The position numbers and the translations under genes were made by a program. The notes under the pieces were generated by a model that made no database searches, had not been told where the DNA came from, and saw only the letters and a program-made list of their open reading frames with translations. DNA of 64,000 nt from Aquatica leii (Eukaryota > Arthropoda > Insecta > Coleoptera > Lampyridae), in contig CM069432.1 in NCBI GenBank assembly GCA_035610365.1, positions 4,154,001-4,218,000 on the forward strand. Direction: 5' to 3'. This document shows, one piece after another, positions 54,574 through 64,000 of the stretch. Within the stretch, counting starts at the first letter, position 1; every line of letters starts with the position of its first letter.

Positions 54574-57428
54574 ATCATAAACATATTCAGAAATAATTAA
54601 TAGTTTCTAAATTTGTTACTTTTATTATTTTCAAATTAAAAATAATGACTTTCTCTTTGATTGTATTAGAACTCAGTACTTAGCCATACAGGGTGCAATT
54701 TTTTTTTGTACTATATCAAACAAGAAGTGCATTCCTAAGAAGATTAAGAATTCAATAGTTACTCATTGTGTACTTCGACCGAAGGTTACATTTAAATAGC
54801 GATGTTAGTTGCCTATAGTTGTTGTAATTAGGCGCAATTAAAATTTTTGTACCCTCAATTATTGCAAGTTTTATTTTTCGATTAGTATGTATGGTATTGG
54901 TTTTTGTGTTGGGGGGGGGGGGGGTCCAGCTTGATGTTAAGTCAGCACCACCAATATAAACACAATTTTATGCCAAATCAGCCTAACAGTTAATTGTGGA
55001 GCTTAGCACTAAATTAGCACCTAATTAGCACTTAATTCTAAAATTCCCTACGTAGTAATCTTAGTTGTTACAAGTTAATTTAAAATTATAAAGAAATTCT
55101 TGTACAGTTTTAATTATTATTTTTTGCATATACAATTTTCACGTGGATATTTTATTAATTGTGAGAATTCTATGATCCTGTATATTTGATTACCTAAACT
55201 TGATGAAACTCATTTTTCTAAAAAACTAAATGGTGAATGTTCACCAAATAAATTTAAAAAATACCAAAAGTAAACGGCTTATTTTGTTTGCCTAAAAGAG
55301 GACTGTAATTTTAATTTAAATTCAATTAAGTTTAAAGGCTGTCTTCTAGTACCTCAAATTATTTTTTTTTTCTATCCTAAGCTTTTCTTATTATATGCAA
55401 GTTGTGTATATAGTTATGCGAAAGTTTAAGATAAAAAATTGATTTAAAGAGTAGACTTTACTTGGTAAATTACGCTCGTCGCATACACTTAGGCATTTGA
55501 AGGTTAGTGATTTTATAACATTTTTTTTACAGTATTTTTTGTAATTTAGTTTGGTCACTTACTACAAAATATTCAAATTTATTTGTTTGCTAATGTATTA
55601 ATCAAAACACGTTTACTAAACGAATTTTAAGATTTTAAAAACGAGTACTTACTTTTATTTTTTCTGGTGTAATTGATTAGAAAATATTTGTTGATCTAAA
55701 ATAATTTGGAGCAACAAAACAGTGAAATTTATCAATGAAAGCTTTTATAAATGCCAGTTTTTTTTTAAATCTTAGTAAATCTTTGACTGTTTTTGTTAGA
55801 AATGTCGAATGTTATCGAAAGACGCATTTTTCTGTTTCCGGTTAGAGTCCGCTATAAAGTTATCGTCTGACCGAAGTGTGTAAAATTCATTTGAAATATC
55901 CATTAAAAGAAATAATAAAATGAGTGGGCGTGAACTAGAAAATATCGCATTCCTTATGAAACGCACAAATTCATAATAGACGCCGCTAAAAGGAGGAAAA
56001 TGAAAAAGAAAGTGGAACGCGCAAAGTATCAACAAGACACCGCGACCTTCGGAACAAAATGTATTGTCACTATTTCCTCTTTATTTGATCCACTACATGC
56101 CAAAAACACCGAAACTCACTATAGTTCATGTTCTGATATTTTATTCAGTTGCCGCGGACGCTTCGTTGGAAGGAGGCGCGTCTTAACAGTTGCCGTACAC
56201 ATATTCCCACGTGATTACTAACGTTTAAAAAGTTACCGGTGCAGTTCATGACTATGATTAAAAATTGCGATTTTACGTCAAACTCATAAAATGACTTTTC
56301 ACGTATGCATTTAATTTTTGTGTTATGGGAAATGTAGGGAGTTTTTAAATTAATTAAGGATTAAGGATGCCTGCAATGCAGTTCTTTGATTTCAGGTTAG
56401 TGCCGATCAAATTAAAAAAAAATTTACGCGACTAATTGAATATGGAGTATTAATACCTGCATATATTACGGTCCTTCCTTTCAATTAGAAATTGAAATTA
56501 CCTTTAATAGCCGATGACAATAGATATAGGTGGAGTTGAATTTTTATTGGCATTTGCTTTAAAGATTAAAAAATTAAGAAAATTAGGTTAATTTATTCAA
56601 AATATTTATAGTCGTTTTTATCAAGTTCATGAATTTATAGGATCTTTTATACACGTTTATCGTAGCTCTTTAAGTACACTTAAATTGAAGAGATTAGAAT
56701 AAAAGAAATTTGTGATAAGACTGGTTTGCATGTGTATGACTGTTCTTTGACCCTTTTGTCACATCGACTTTGTCGTTTGTAACTTTTAAATCAAATAAAT
56801 TGCTTAAACCAATTGCTTATTTGCAATAATATTAATATTATTATTACACGTTTAGTTTAATTTGTGAATTTAAAAAAGTTTCTAAGTAATACAAAATTTA
56901 GATTTTGGCCCTTAATTAAGTGTTTACCAAAATTTTAATTGCTACGTTAATTAACTCTAAGCGCATAAAACTGCAACTGGTAAATAATTGGAATTATTAC
57001 AGAGCCCACCACTTAAACGGTTTATTAAAATCTGAGTTGAAAAAATTTCAACGTACAATTTATATCAAACCATACAGTTTTTTTCATTTAAATTAATGAC
57101 ATGAAAAAAAAACGTTTGTAAATACTTGGCGTACTACGTAATGCAAACAGTTATTCTTATTTATTTCAGTTATTGCCTGCGTACAAACATAAACTGCATA
57201 CTTCCGATTGTTATAACTATTTTATGCCGTATGTAAGTTGAAATTTGATTTATGTACACATGGGACGCATTGTTTAGTTACTGAAAATAATTGAAATAAT
57301 GTGCCCATACGATAGATTGATAGAATCAAATTAATTATTCGCTTCACGTCACATTTATTCTTGTGTTATTTGCTACTCTAATAACAACATTCAATTTTTA
57401 CAACATTTAAACGTAACTGCATTGTTCC
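54574..57428. other. AT-rich intergenic, no gene recognised
   Basis: No coding homology on either strand. Contains a run of 14 G at 54911-54924. A GC-richer patch at 56140-56220 and short open frames around 55800-56220 gave no recognisable product. Confidence 0.4.
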
Positions 57429-57615
57429 TGGTTACGCCACTGATTCATTTTTGTTTCAAATTAGCATTGAGCGCAGCGCGCATGTTTTTGATTTGATAAT
57501 TTTTTAATTACCATTAGCTGTACAAGTGCAGAATAATAAAGTTCCACTTCTATTCAAGATTCTAATAATTATTTAATGTGGCATAAGATTGATAATACAA
57601 ACCGCAATCTAACCA
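57429..57615 (+). repeat. 5' LTR of BEL/Pao element
   Basis: 187 bp; over 90 percent identical to 62969-63155 by eye. Contains the conserved GAGCGCAGCGCGCATGTTTT and GGCATAAGATTGATAATACA blocks. Confidence 0.95.
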
Positions 57616-57617
57616 TA

Positions 57618-57637
57618 TTTGGTCCTTTTCGAGCCGG
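57618..57637 (+). other. Primer-binding site of BEL/Pao element
   Basis: TTTGGTCCTTTTCGAGCCGG lies three bases after the LTR. TGGTCCTT...GAGCCGGA is the type of primer site I associate with BEL/Pao elements; the tRNA was not determined. Confidence 0.6.
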
Positions 57638-57782
57638 ATTAGAAAATCCTACAATTACAAATTAACACTTTCTGTACATTTCGATTAAATTGCTTTGAAA
57701 TAAATACTTTATTTTTCTTAATTTTTAAACGCTTCTAATTAATTTACACTTATATTAATTACATTTTGATTACCTTATTAAG

Positions 57783-58720
57783 ATGGCAAAATCTAGCAAG
57801 CAGTGTCAAATTAATCAATTATTCGCACACCTGCAATCTTGCGTTAATTCTTTAAAAGAAGCTAAAGAATTTATCAAAAAGGCTTCATCTGAACCAACTA
57901 AAAAAATTCACAACGAAATGTTCGAAATTTTAAGAAATGAACTTGTTGCGGGAAAAGAAACTTATCTTCAAACTTATACCGAATTACAAGGTAGTCCCGA
58001 ATTAGAAAATTTTCCATGGATAAAAACATTTCATTCAGACGTTAGAGCAACCGTTGCAATGATTAACGTCGTATTGAAAGAAAATCGTTCTATAACAAAT
58101 TTGTCCAGTACTGATTTGAATAATCAAGGTTTAAATTTACAATAACCAATTTTACCAAAATTGCAATTACTTACATTTTCAGGTGACATCAGTGCTTACC
58201 AAGCTTTTATTGATAATTTCAATTCCATGATAAACGTTGCTAATTTAGAGCCTTCTCAAAAACTAAATTATTTGAAAAATGCATTAAAAGGCGACGCAGC
58301 CAACTGTATTGCTAATCTTCTGGATACTGGCGACAACTATCTTGTTGCTTTGCAAATTCTAAATTCGCGTTATAATCGTCCAAAATTAATAATCCAATCT
58401 CATGTCAAAAACATATTTGATTTAGATACTGTCACCAAATCTTCCGCGAATTCGTTACAAACTTTCATTGATAATTTAAATAAAAATCTTCTATGTTTGA
58501 AAAATTAAACGTTTCCAACGATAAGCTGTTATCGGTAGTTTTAGCATACGTAATCGAGAAAAAACTCGACGTGGAAACTAAAGAAAAACTAAAAGCTTAT
58601 AAACCTTCAGAAATTCCAACTATCGACGAGATTATTCAATTTTTGCAAGATCGTGTTCAATTGTTAATGGACTTAGGCATTGAAAGTTATAAACGTTCCA
58701 AACCCGTCACAATGGTTACT
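57783..58720 (+). pseudogene. BEL/Pao gag, with one stop and one frameshift
   Basis: 57783-58145 gives the N-terminal helical part (MAKSSKQCQINQLFAHLQSC), ending at TAA (58143-58145). The same frame continues with LPKLQLLTFSGDISAYQAF and SMINVANLEPSQKLNYLKNA, a DUF1759-type gag core found in BEL elements. A frameshift near 58500 leads into the frame with EKLNVSNDKLLSVVLAYVIE, which is continuous with the zinc-knuckle and protease region. Confidence 0.87.
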
Positions 58721-59695
58721 TCTGAAAAACCCGCTATTATTTGCAAATTATGTCGAGAACAACATTCGATTTCAAAATGCCCTATTTTTCTAAAATTATC
58801 TGTAAAGCAGCTAATATCTAAAATTGCTGAGTTGAAGCTTTGTAAAAACTGCTTGGCTCATATCAACACGAAAAAGTGTACTTCCAAATATAGATGTTTT
58901 TCGTGTAAGAAATTTCATCATTCTTTATTACATATTACTCCGGATGTTCAATCTTCTGTTGATGTTGCAGAAAGCAATGATGTTACACCGGTTACACCTT
59001 CTTCGTCAAATGTTGCACTTGCTTATCACAACGCTTCTTCTCAAAGTACCATTCTCTTATCCACCGCCGAAATTTTAATTAAAGATTCTGCTGGTGTATT
59101 TCTTGAAGCTCGCTGTTTACTTGATAATGGGTCGATGAATAATCTCATTACAAAAGAAATAGTCAACAAACTTAAATTAAACACAAAACCTATTAATATA
59201 TCGTTAATGGGCGTCAGTTCCAAGTCAGTATCTATTACTAACGAAACTCAAATCGAAATACAATCCAGAGTTTCAAATTTTTCCAAATTTCTTAATTGCT
59301 TGGTTGTAGAAAACATTACTACACCCTTACCTACTGTGTCATTTGAAAAGCACTTGTTGCGCTTTCCTCGAGGAATTAACTTAGCGGACAATCGTTTTAA
59401 TCAAACAAGCGAGATAGATTTATTAATTGGTGAGTCTCTTTTCTACGATTTGCTTATTGAGAAAAAAATTTCTTTAGGTCCAAAACTACCATTACTTCAA
59501 AATACCGTATTAGAATATATTGTTTCAGGTCCCATCGATCTTAAAAACTTGACAACCTTTAATCAAACTTCCATCGCAAATTTTTGTACTTCTATTACAA
59601 ATAACAATTATGATTTACAAAAATTCTGGGAAATAGAAAATATCATTCCACAGAAAATAACTTCATTTTTGTTACAAGAGGAACAAGCTTGTTAA
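58493..59695 (+). pseudogene. BEL/Pao zinc knuckles and aspartic protease
   Basis: A 400-codon open frame. Cysteine/histidine clusters at about residues 80-150 read CKLCREQHSISKCPIF, LCKNCLAHINTKKC and YRCFSCKKFHHSLLH, the usual BEL gag C-terminus. The protease reads EARCLLDNGSMNNLITKEI: the catalytic aspartate is kept, but the following residue is asparagine rather than the usual serine or threonine. The frame ends at TAA 59693-59695, after which the pol frame continues unchanged. Confidence 0.88.
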
Positions 59696-62600
59696 AATTA
59701 TTTTCAAGAAACCGTGTTTCGAGATAAAGATGGAAGGTTTACAGTTTCAATTCCATTTAACGACAAAATTTCTAACTTATGTAATTCATACCAGATAGCT
59801 TTAAATCGTTTTTTATCTCTAGAAAGACGATTAAATAGAAATCCTGAAATTAAAAAACTTTACAAACAATTTTTAGACGAGTACGAAAGCTTGGGCCATT
59901 TAAGTAAAATAGCTCCGCGTGACGTCACAAATTGTAACTTTCTTCCGCATCACGAAGTGTTGAAGCCCGATTCCTCTACGACTAAATTGCGTGTAGTCTT
60001 TGACGGAAGTGCAAAAACTTCCTCTGGCCTATCTCTAAATTGTTGTCAATTGATAGGTCCGGTGGTTCAAAACGACCTATTCTCCATTTTATTAAATTTT
60101 CGAAAGCACGCAGTCGCGATCACTGCTGATTGTGAAAAAATGTATCGTCAAATTTGGGTAAATTCCAATCAAAGAAGATTTCAGTGTATTCTCTGGAGAG
60201 AACATCCTTCCGAAAGAATTAAAATGTTTCAACTAAACACAGTGACTTACGGTTTATCTAGTTCATCCTATTTAGCAACTAAATGCCTTCATAGCTTAGG
60301 TCATATGTATCAAGAATTATATCCTGATGCATCAGCTAGAATCATTCATGATTTTTATATGGACGATTTTATTTCCGGCGCCAATTCAGTAATTGAAGCC
60401 AAAAATATTGCAACCAAAGTTACAGAAATCCTTGCTCTAGGTGGATTTCCTCTCAGAAAATTCTTATCAAACCATTCTGCTGTTTTTGGCAATCCCGCAA
60501 CCCAAAATTCAATCTTCCCACTCCGATTGTTTTACTTACGATTTAAAACATGTTGTCGATTTCAGCACTAATACTAAAAGAAGTATATTATCTGCTATAT
60601 CTAAATTATTTGATCCTCTTGGTCTATTATCTCCGATTATCATCAAAGGAAAGTTAATTATTCAAGCACTTTGGAAATTGCAATTAACGTGGGATGAAAA
60701 TATTCCAGCTTCATTACAGAACGAGTGGGTTTTTTTAACAAAATGTCTTAACAATTCAATTACGTTGCGCATTCCTAGAATTGTGTTTTTATCAAAATTC
60801 AAATATGCTGAATTACATGGGTTTTGCGACGCTAGCACACGAGCTTACGGTACTTGCGTTTACGTTCGATGCATTTCTGACAACAATATTTTTATTCAGT
60901 TGTGTGCTAAAAGTCGCGTAGTACCTCTTAAACCTGTTACTTTACCACGACTTGAACTTTTGGCAGCTACACTATTAGTCGATCTTGTGTCAAAGATATG
61001 CAGTATTTTGTCTTTCAATTTTTCTAAAATTTTTCTTTGGTCAGATTCAAAAATTGTTTTAGGGTGGATCAATTCCACACCTAACAAATATAAAGTGTTT
61101 GTTGCAAATCGAATCGCTTCTATTTTAGAAACTACTTGTGCTTCTAACTGGCATCACGTTAGCAGTGAAAATAATCCTGCCGATTTAATTTCGCGCGGTG
61201 CTACTATAAAAAACCTAGCTGAGAACAAATTCTGGTTTAATGAGCCTCGATTTCTTCATTCGTTAAGTTTTTCCGTGTCTGAGGTAATAGTCGACCAGAA
61301 TATTTTACCAGAACAAAAATCTGTTCAAGTTACTCTTACATGCAATTCTTTTCAAATATTTTTAAGCAAACTGTTTGCAAAATATTCTTCTTTCCAAAAA
61401 TTACAAAGAGTTGTCGTTTATGTTCTTCGATTCTTAAAAAATTGTGCTGTACCCTTATCTGAAAGAAACGTTGGTTCTCTAACTGTATCTGAATTGTCAT
61501 TATCGCTTAATAAATTGATCAAACTGTGTCAATCTTCGTGTTTTTCAAATGAGATTAAACTACTTCGTCATAATTCTGGTAAAGAAATGGCGAATTACTA
61601 TCTTAAATCTTTGAATTTATTTTTAGACGATCAGGACATTATACGAGTAGGCGGTAGAATACGGCATTCCAATTTTTCCTATAGTAAGATACACCCAATA
61701 TTATTATACTATCATGAAAAATTTTTACATTGCGGCTCTAACCAGTTGTTGTCAGTAGTCCGTGATAAATTTTGGCCAATTTCTAATCGTTCCCTTTGTA
61801 GAAAGATCGTTCATAGCTGTTTAAGATGTTCTAAAACAAGGCCTAAATTAGCATCAACCCTTATAGGCGATCTTCCATCTGAGCAATTTGCTATTTACAA
61901 ACGGTGTTTCTACAACACCGAGGTAGACTTTGCCGGTCCAGTTTTAGCGAAAGATCGCTATACGCGAAATGCAAAACTCATAAAAGTATATATTGTTCTT
62001 TTCATTTGTATGACGACTAAAGCCATACATTTTGATTTGATTACAAGTTTATCTGGGCCAGTTTTCATTGAAGTGTTTAAAAGATTCATTTCCAGGCGTG
62101 GAGAACCTTCCATTATGTTTAGCGATAACTCTACAAACTTTGTTGGCGCATTCCGTGAAATAAAAAATCTGTACAATATTTTTCAAACTGAACAAGTGCA
62201 AACGAATTTAAGCGAATACTTAGTTAACCAAAGGATTCAATGGAAATTTATTCCCCCAAGTTCTCCGCATTTTGGAAGATTGTGGGAATCGAATATAAAA
62301 CAATCAAAATTACAACTTCTAAAAATAATCGGTGACGCCAATTTAACTTTTGAAAACTTGTATACTGTATTAATCCAAATAGAATCAGTGTTGAATTCCA
62401 GACCTCTTTCTCCTTTGTCCGAAGATCCAAACGATTTCCGGGTTCTTACACCTTATCATTTCCTAATTGGAGATTCTTTTGAGACTATGCCAGAGAAATC
62501 CTTAGAATCAGTCACGAAAAATCGATTAAATTTATTCCAACAAAGAAAACAACGTATCCAACATTTTTGGAAGCGGTGGTCCAGAGAAGTTTTACCTGAA

Positions 62601-62810
62601 TTTCAACGACGCACGAAATGGCAACATGCTTCAGACCAACAATTACAAGTAGGTTCTTTGGTACTCTTGTCTGAACCGAATGCTACACCTTTTCATTGAC
62701 CAACCGCACGAGTAGTTCAGCTGCACTCAGGAGAAGATGGTAGTTGCGGGTAGTCACAATACGTACGTCTAAGGGTGCTATATTAAAACGTGCTATTAAC
62801 AAATTAAGTT
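59696..62810 (+). pseudogene. BEL/Pao pol: RT, RNase H, integrase
   Basis: 59714-60571 has the RT: YQIALNRFLSLERRLNRNPE, LRVVFDGSAKTSSGLSLN, ITADCEKMYRQIWV and the catalytic FYMDDFISGAN. A frameshift near 60540 leads to 60441-62699, with AISKLFDPLGLLSPIIIKGK, the RNase H (LPRLELLAATLL, IFLWSDSKIVLGWI), the integrase HHCC pair (CLRCSKTRP) and core (NTEVDFAGPVLAKDRY, EPSIMFSDNSTNFVG, SPHFGRLWESNIKQSK), and the tail QLQVGSLVLLSEPNATPF. A TGA at 62697-62699 replaces a tryptophan codon of the conserved tail, which can be followed to about 62810. Only a handful of lesions, so a recent insertion. Confidence 0.93.
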
Positions 62811-62953
62811 TAATTTTGATGTGTGTTTTGGATCGCCAAAATTAGGCTACTGTTGTGTATACATTTAAAATTAAGTTAAGTTAAGTTTTTGTTGTACCCA
62901 TTTTTCATTTACATCATATTCTAAATTGTATTTCCTTTTTGAAATTTAACATT

Positions 62954-62968
62954 TCAAGGCGGGCGGCA
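62954..62968 (+). other. Polypurine tract of BEL/Pao element
   Basis: AAGGCGGGCGGCA just before the 3' LTR; this G-rich tract is characteristic of BEL/Pao elements. Confidence 0.7.
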
Positions 62969-63155
62969 TGGTTACGCCACTGATTCATTTTTATTTCAAA
63001 TTTGCATTGTGCGCAGCGCGCATGTTTTTGATTTGATAACTTTTAAGTTACCATTAGCTGTACAAGTGCAGAATGATAAAGTTCAATTTTTATTCAAGAT
63101 TCTAATAATTATTTAATGTGGCATAAGATTGATAATACAAACCGCAATCTAACCA
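62969..63155 (+). repeat. 3' LTR of BEL/Pao element
   Basis: 187 bp, pairs with 57429-57615. Confidence 0.95.
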
Positions 63156-63379
63156 ATCAATATGGTTAAAGTTAGTGTCTGCAACTTTTTGTTTAATTTA
63201 GAAATATCATTACTTTAACGATTCTTGATGCCACATTAATTAATTGAATTTAAATTGCGGTATACTAAATAGAACTTATAAAATCAAACGTTTATAATAG
63301 CCGCGACCTGGTGAAGGCGTTCGCGTTATTACTTTCTTCATAGGAAAGTGTTATCAATTGATACTGTTTTAGAAATATA

Positions 63380-64000
63380 GGGGAGAGTGGGGAAGATTCA
63401 ACCACTTTTCATATTTTGTCTTGTATTTTTTGAAAGAATTATCATTTTGTCCATTTCGCTGTATACTTGATTGAAGTAAGGCATTTAATGAATACTGAAC
63501 CAACCGAAATATGAAATAAAATATATAATAACTGATTCTGACAATTTTTCCGATGTCTATTTTGGTTGAATGTACCCCAGGCATGGGGAACCTTCAACCA
63601 CAGCTTGGGGTGAATGCAACTATTGTTACAAAATCACTCCATTTCAGAGAAAAATATTTATTGGCTCAAAGTTGAGTGTACATATACTTGATGATATGAA
63701 GTAAGGTTTAATTCATAAAAAATTATCGGATATTCCAGCCCTTGAAGTTGAATTTGAATTTGAATATTGCTGAAGTCCTGACAGTTCCACAAGTGTGGGC
63801 AGGATTGCTACTATCTAGTCTCTCTCAACTGTGGCAATATCTTCAACTGAAGGAAAAATGAATGTGCTGGAAGTATTTGTTCTCCTCAAGAATTTCGCTT
63901 CGTTGTAACGTGCACATTTTTGCATTATTGAAAACCTCTGTTTTAAGTTAACATTTGTGATTCATTGCGTACGCGTATTATTCTGACGAGTGCGCATAAG
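63380..64000 (-). mobile_element. Start of a second pogo-like transposon, cut by the window end
   Basis: The left end is TA followed by GGGGAGAGTGGGGAAGATTC, a terminus style common in insect pogo-like elements. Related motifs recur inside: GGTTGAATGTACCCC near 63563, CTTCAACCACAGC near 63592 and GGGGTGAATGCAAC near 63606. On the minus strand 63720-63899 reads KFLRRTNTSSTFIFPSVED, then a stop-containing IVAILPTLVELSG, resembling the C-terminal domain of the DDE_1 transposase at 47803. The other end lies beyond 64000. Confidence 0.55.

Larger units (their letters stand above)
57429..63155 (+). mobile_element. BEL/Pao LTR retrotransposon, nearly complete
   Basis: Two 187-bp LTRs (57429-57615, 62969-63155) with TGGTTACGCC...TCTAACCA ends bracket a 5.35-kb internal region. 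A primer site TTGGTCCTTTTCGAGCCGGA follows the 5' LTR, and a purine-rich AAGGCGGGCGGCA precedes the 3' LTR. The protein order gag, protease, RT, RNase H, integrase matches BEL/Pao. Flanking pentamers (GTTCC and ATCAA) differ, so no target duplication is seen. Confidence 0.95.

Noticed and set aside
50318-54596. Many leucine/serine/phenylalanine-rich open frames on the plus strand, looking like multi-pass membrane proteins
   Set aside because: They are the complement of a purine-rich LINE. Pyrimidine-rich DNA automatically codes for hydrophobic residues; the real genes are on the minus strand.
55796-56221. Opposed short open frames as a possible host gene
   Set aside because: No homology, no splice-supported extension, and lengths expected by chance.

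Overview
The window looks like nuclear DNA of an insect, possibly a beetle (an inference). It is AT-rich, has very short spliceosomal introns (50-53 bp), carries three conserved animal genes, and is otherwise packed with insect-type transposable elements. No bacterial, CRISPR, rRNA or tRNA features were recognised.

Host genes. (1) A Rab19-type small GTPase on the minus strand is assembled from three exons: 22403-22612, 22009-22350 and 3339-3449. Its second intron is about 18.6 kb and encloses the whole 16-kb satellite array at 4258-20243, a tandem array of a ~180-bp AT-rich monomer with higher-order duplications. (2) A JTB-family membrane protein on the plus strand has three exons between 29607 and 30165. 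(3) A GSTCD-like methyltransferase (30168-31856, single exon) has its ATG two bases after the JTB stop codon, so a dicistronic transcript is possible.

Mobile elements by position. 1-1208: 3' end of a Ty3/Gypsy element whose pol frame continues past integrase into an OARD1/TARG1-like macrodomain and a CCCH zinc finger. 1370-2110: decayed Penelope-like element. 23408-27455: Jockey-type LINE inserted into a second Penelope-like element (27455-28147). 32305-38008: second, longer copy of the macrodomain Gypsy element. 38086-38985: CR1-like LINE scrap. 38989-42312: CsRn1-like Gypsy element without recognisable LTRs. 42831-43302: solo LTR of the macrodomain element. 44301-50255: Gypsy element reduced to gag and LTR ends, invaded by a piggyBac element (44546-46081) and a pogo-like DDE element (47404-49953). 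50297-54559: purine-rich LINE with a 14-bp target duplication. 57429-63155: BEL/Pao element with both LTRs and few disabling changes. 63380-64000: start of a second pogo-like element cut by the window end.

The most interesting observation is the macrodomain plus CCCH module. It occurs in the same place, behind integrase, in two independent copies. The positions matching both catalytic residues known from human TARG1 can be found, which suggests a retroelement that captured an ADP-ribosyl hydrolase. The Rab19 intron holding a megasatellite, the nested TE chronology, and the two-base JTB/GSTCD spacing follow. All element proteins seen here carry stops, frameshifts or missing active-site residues, so none of these copies looks autonomous.
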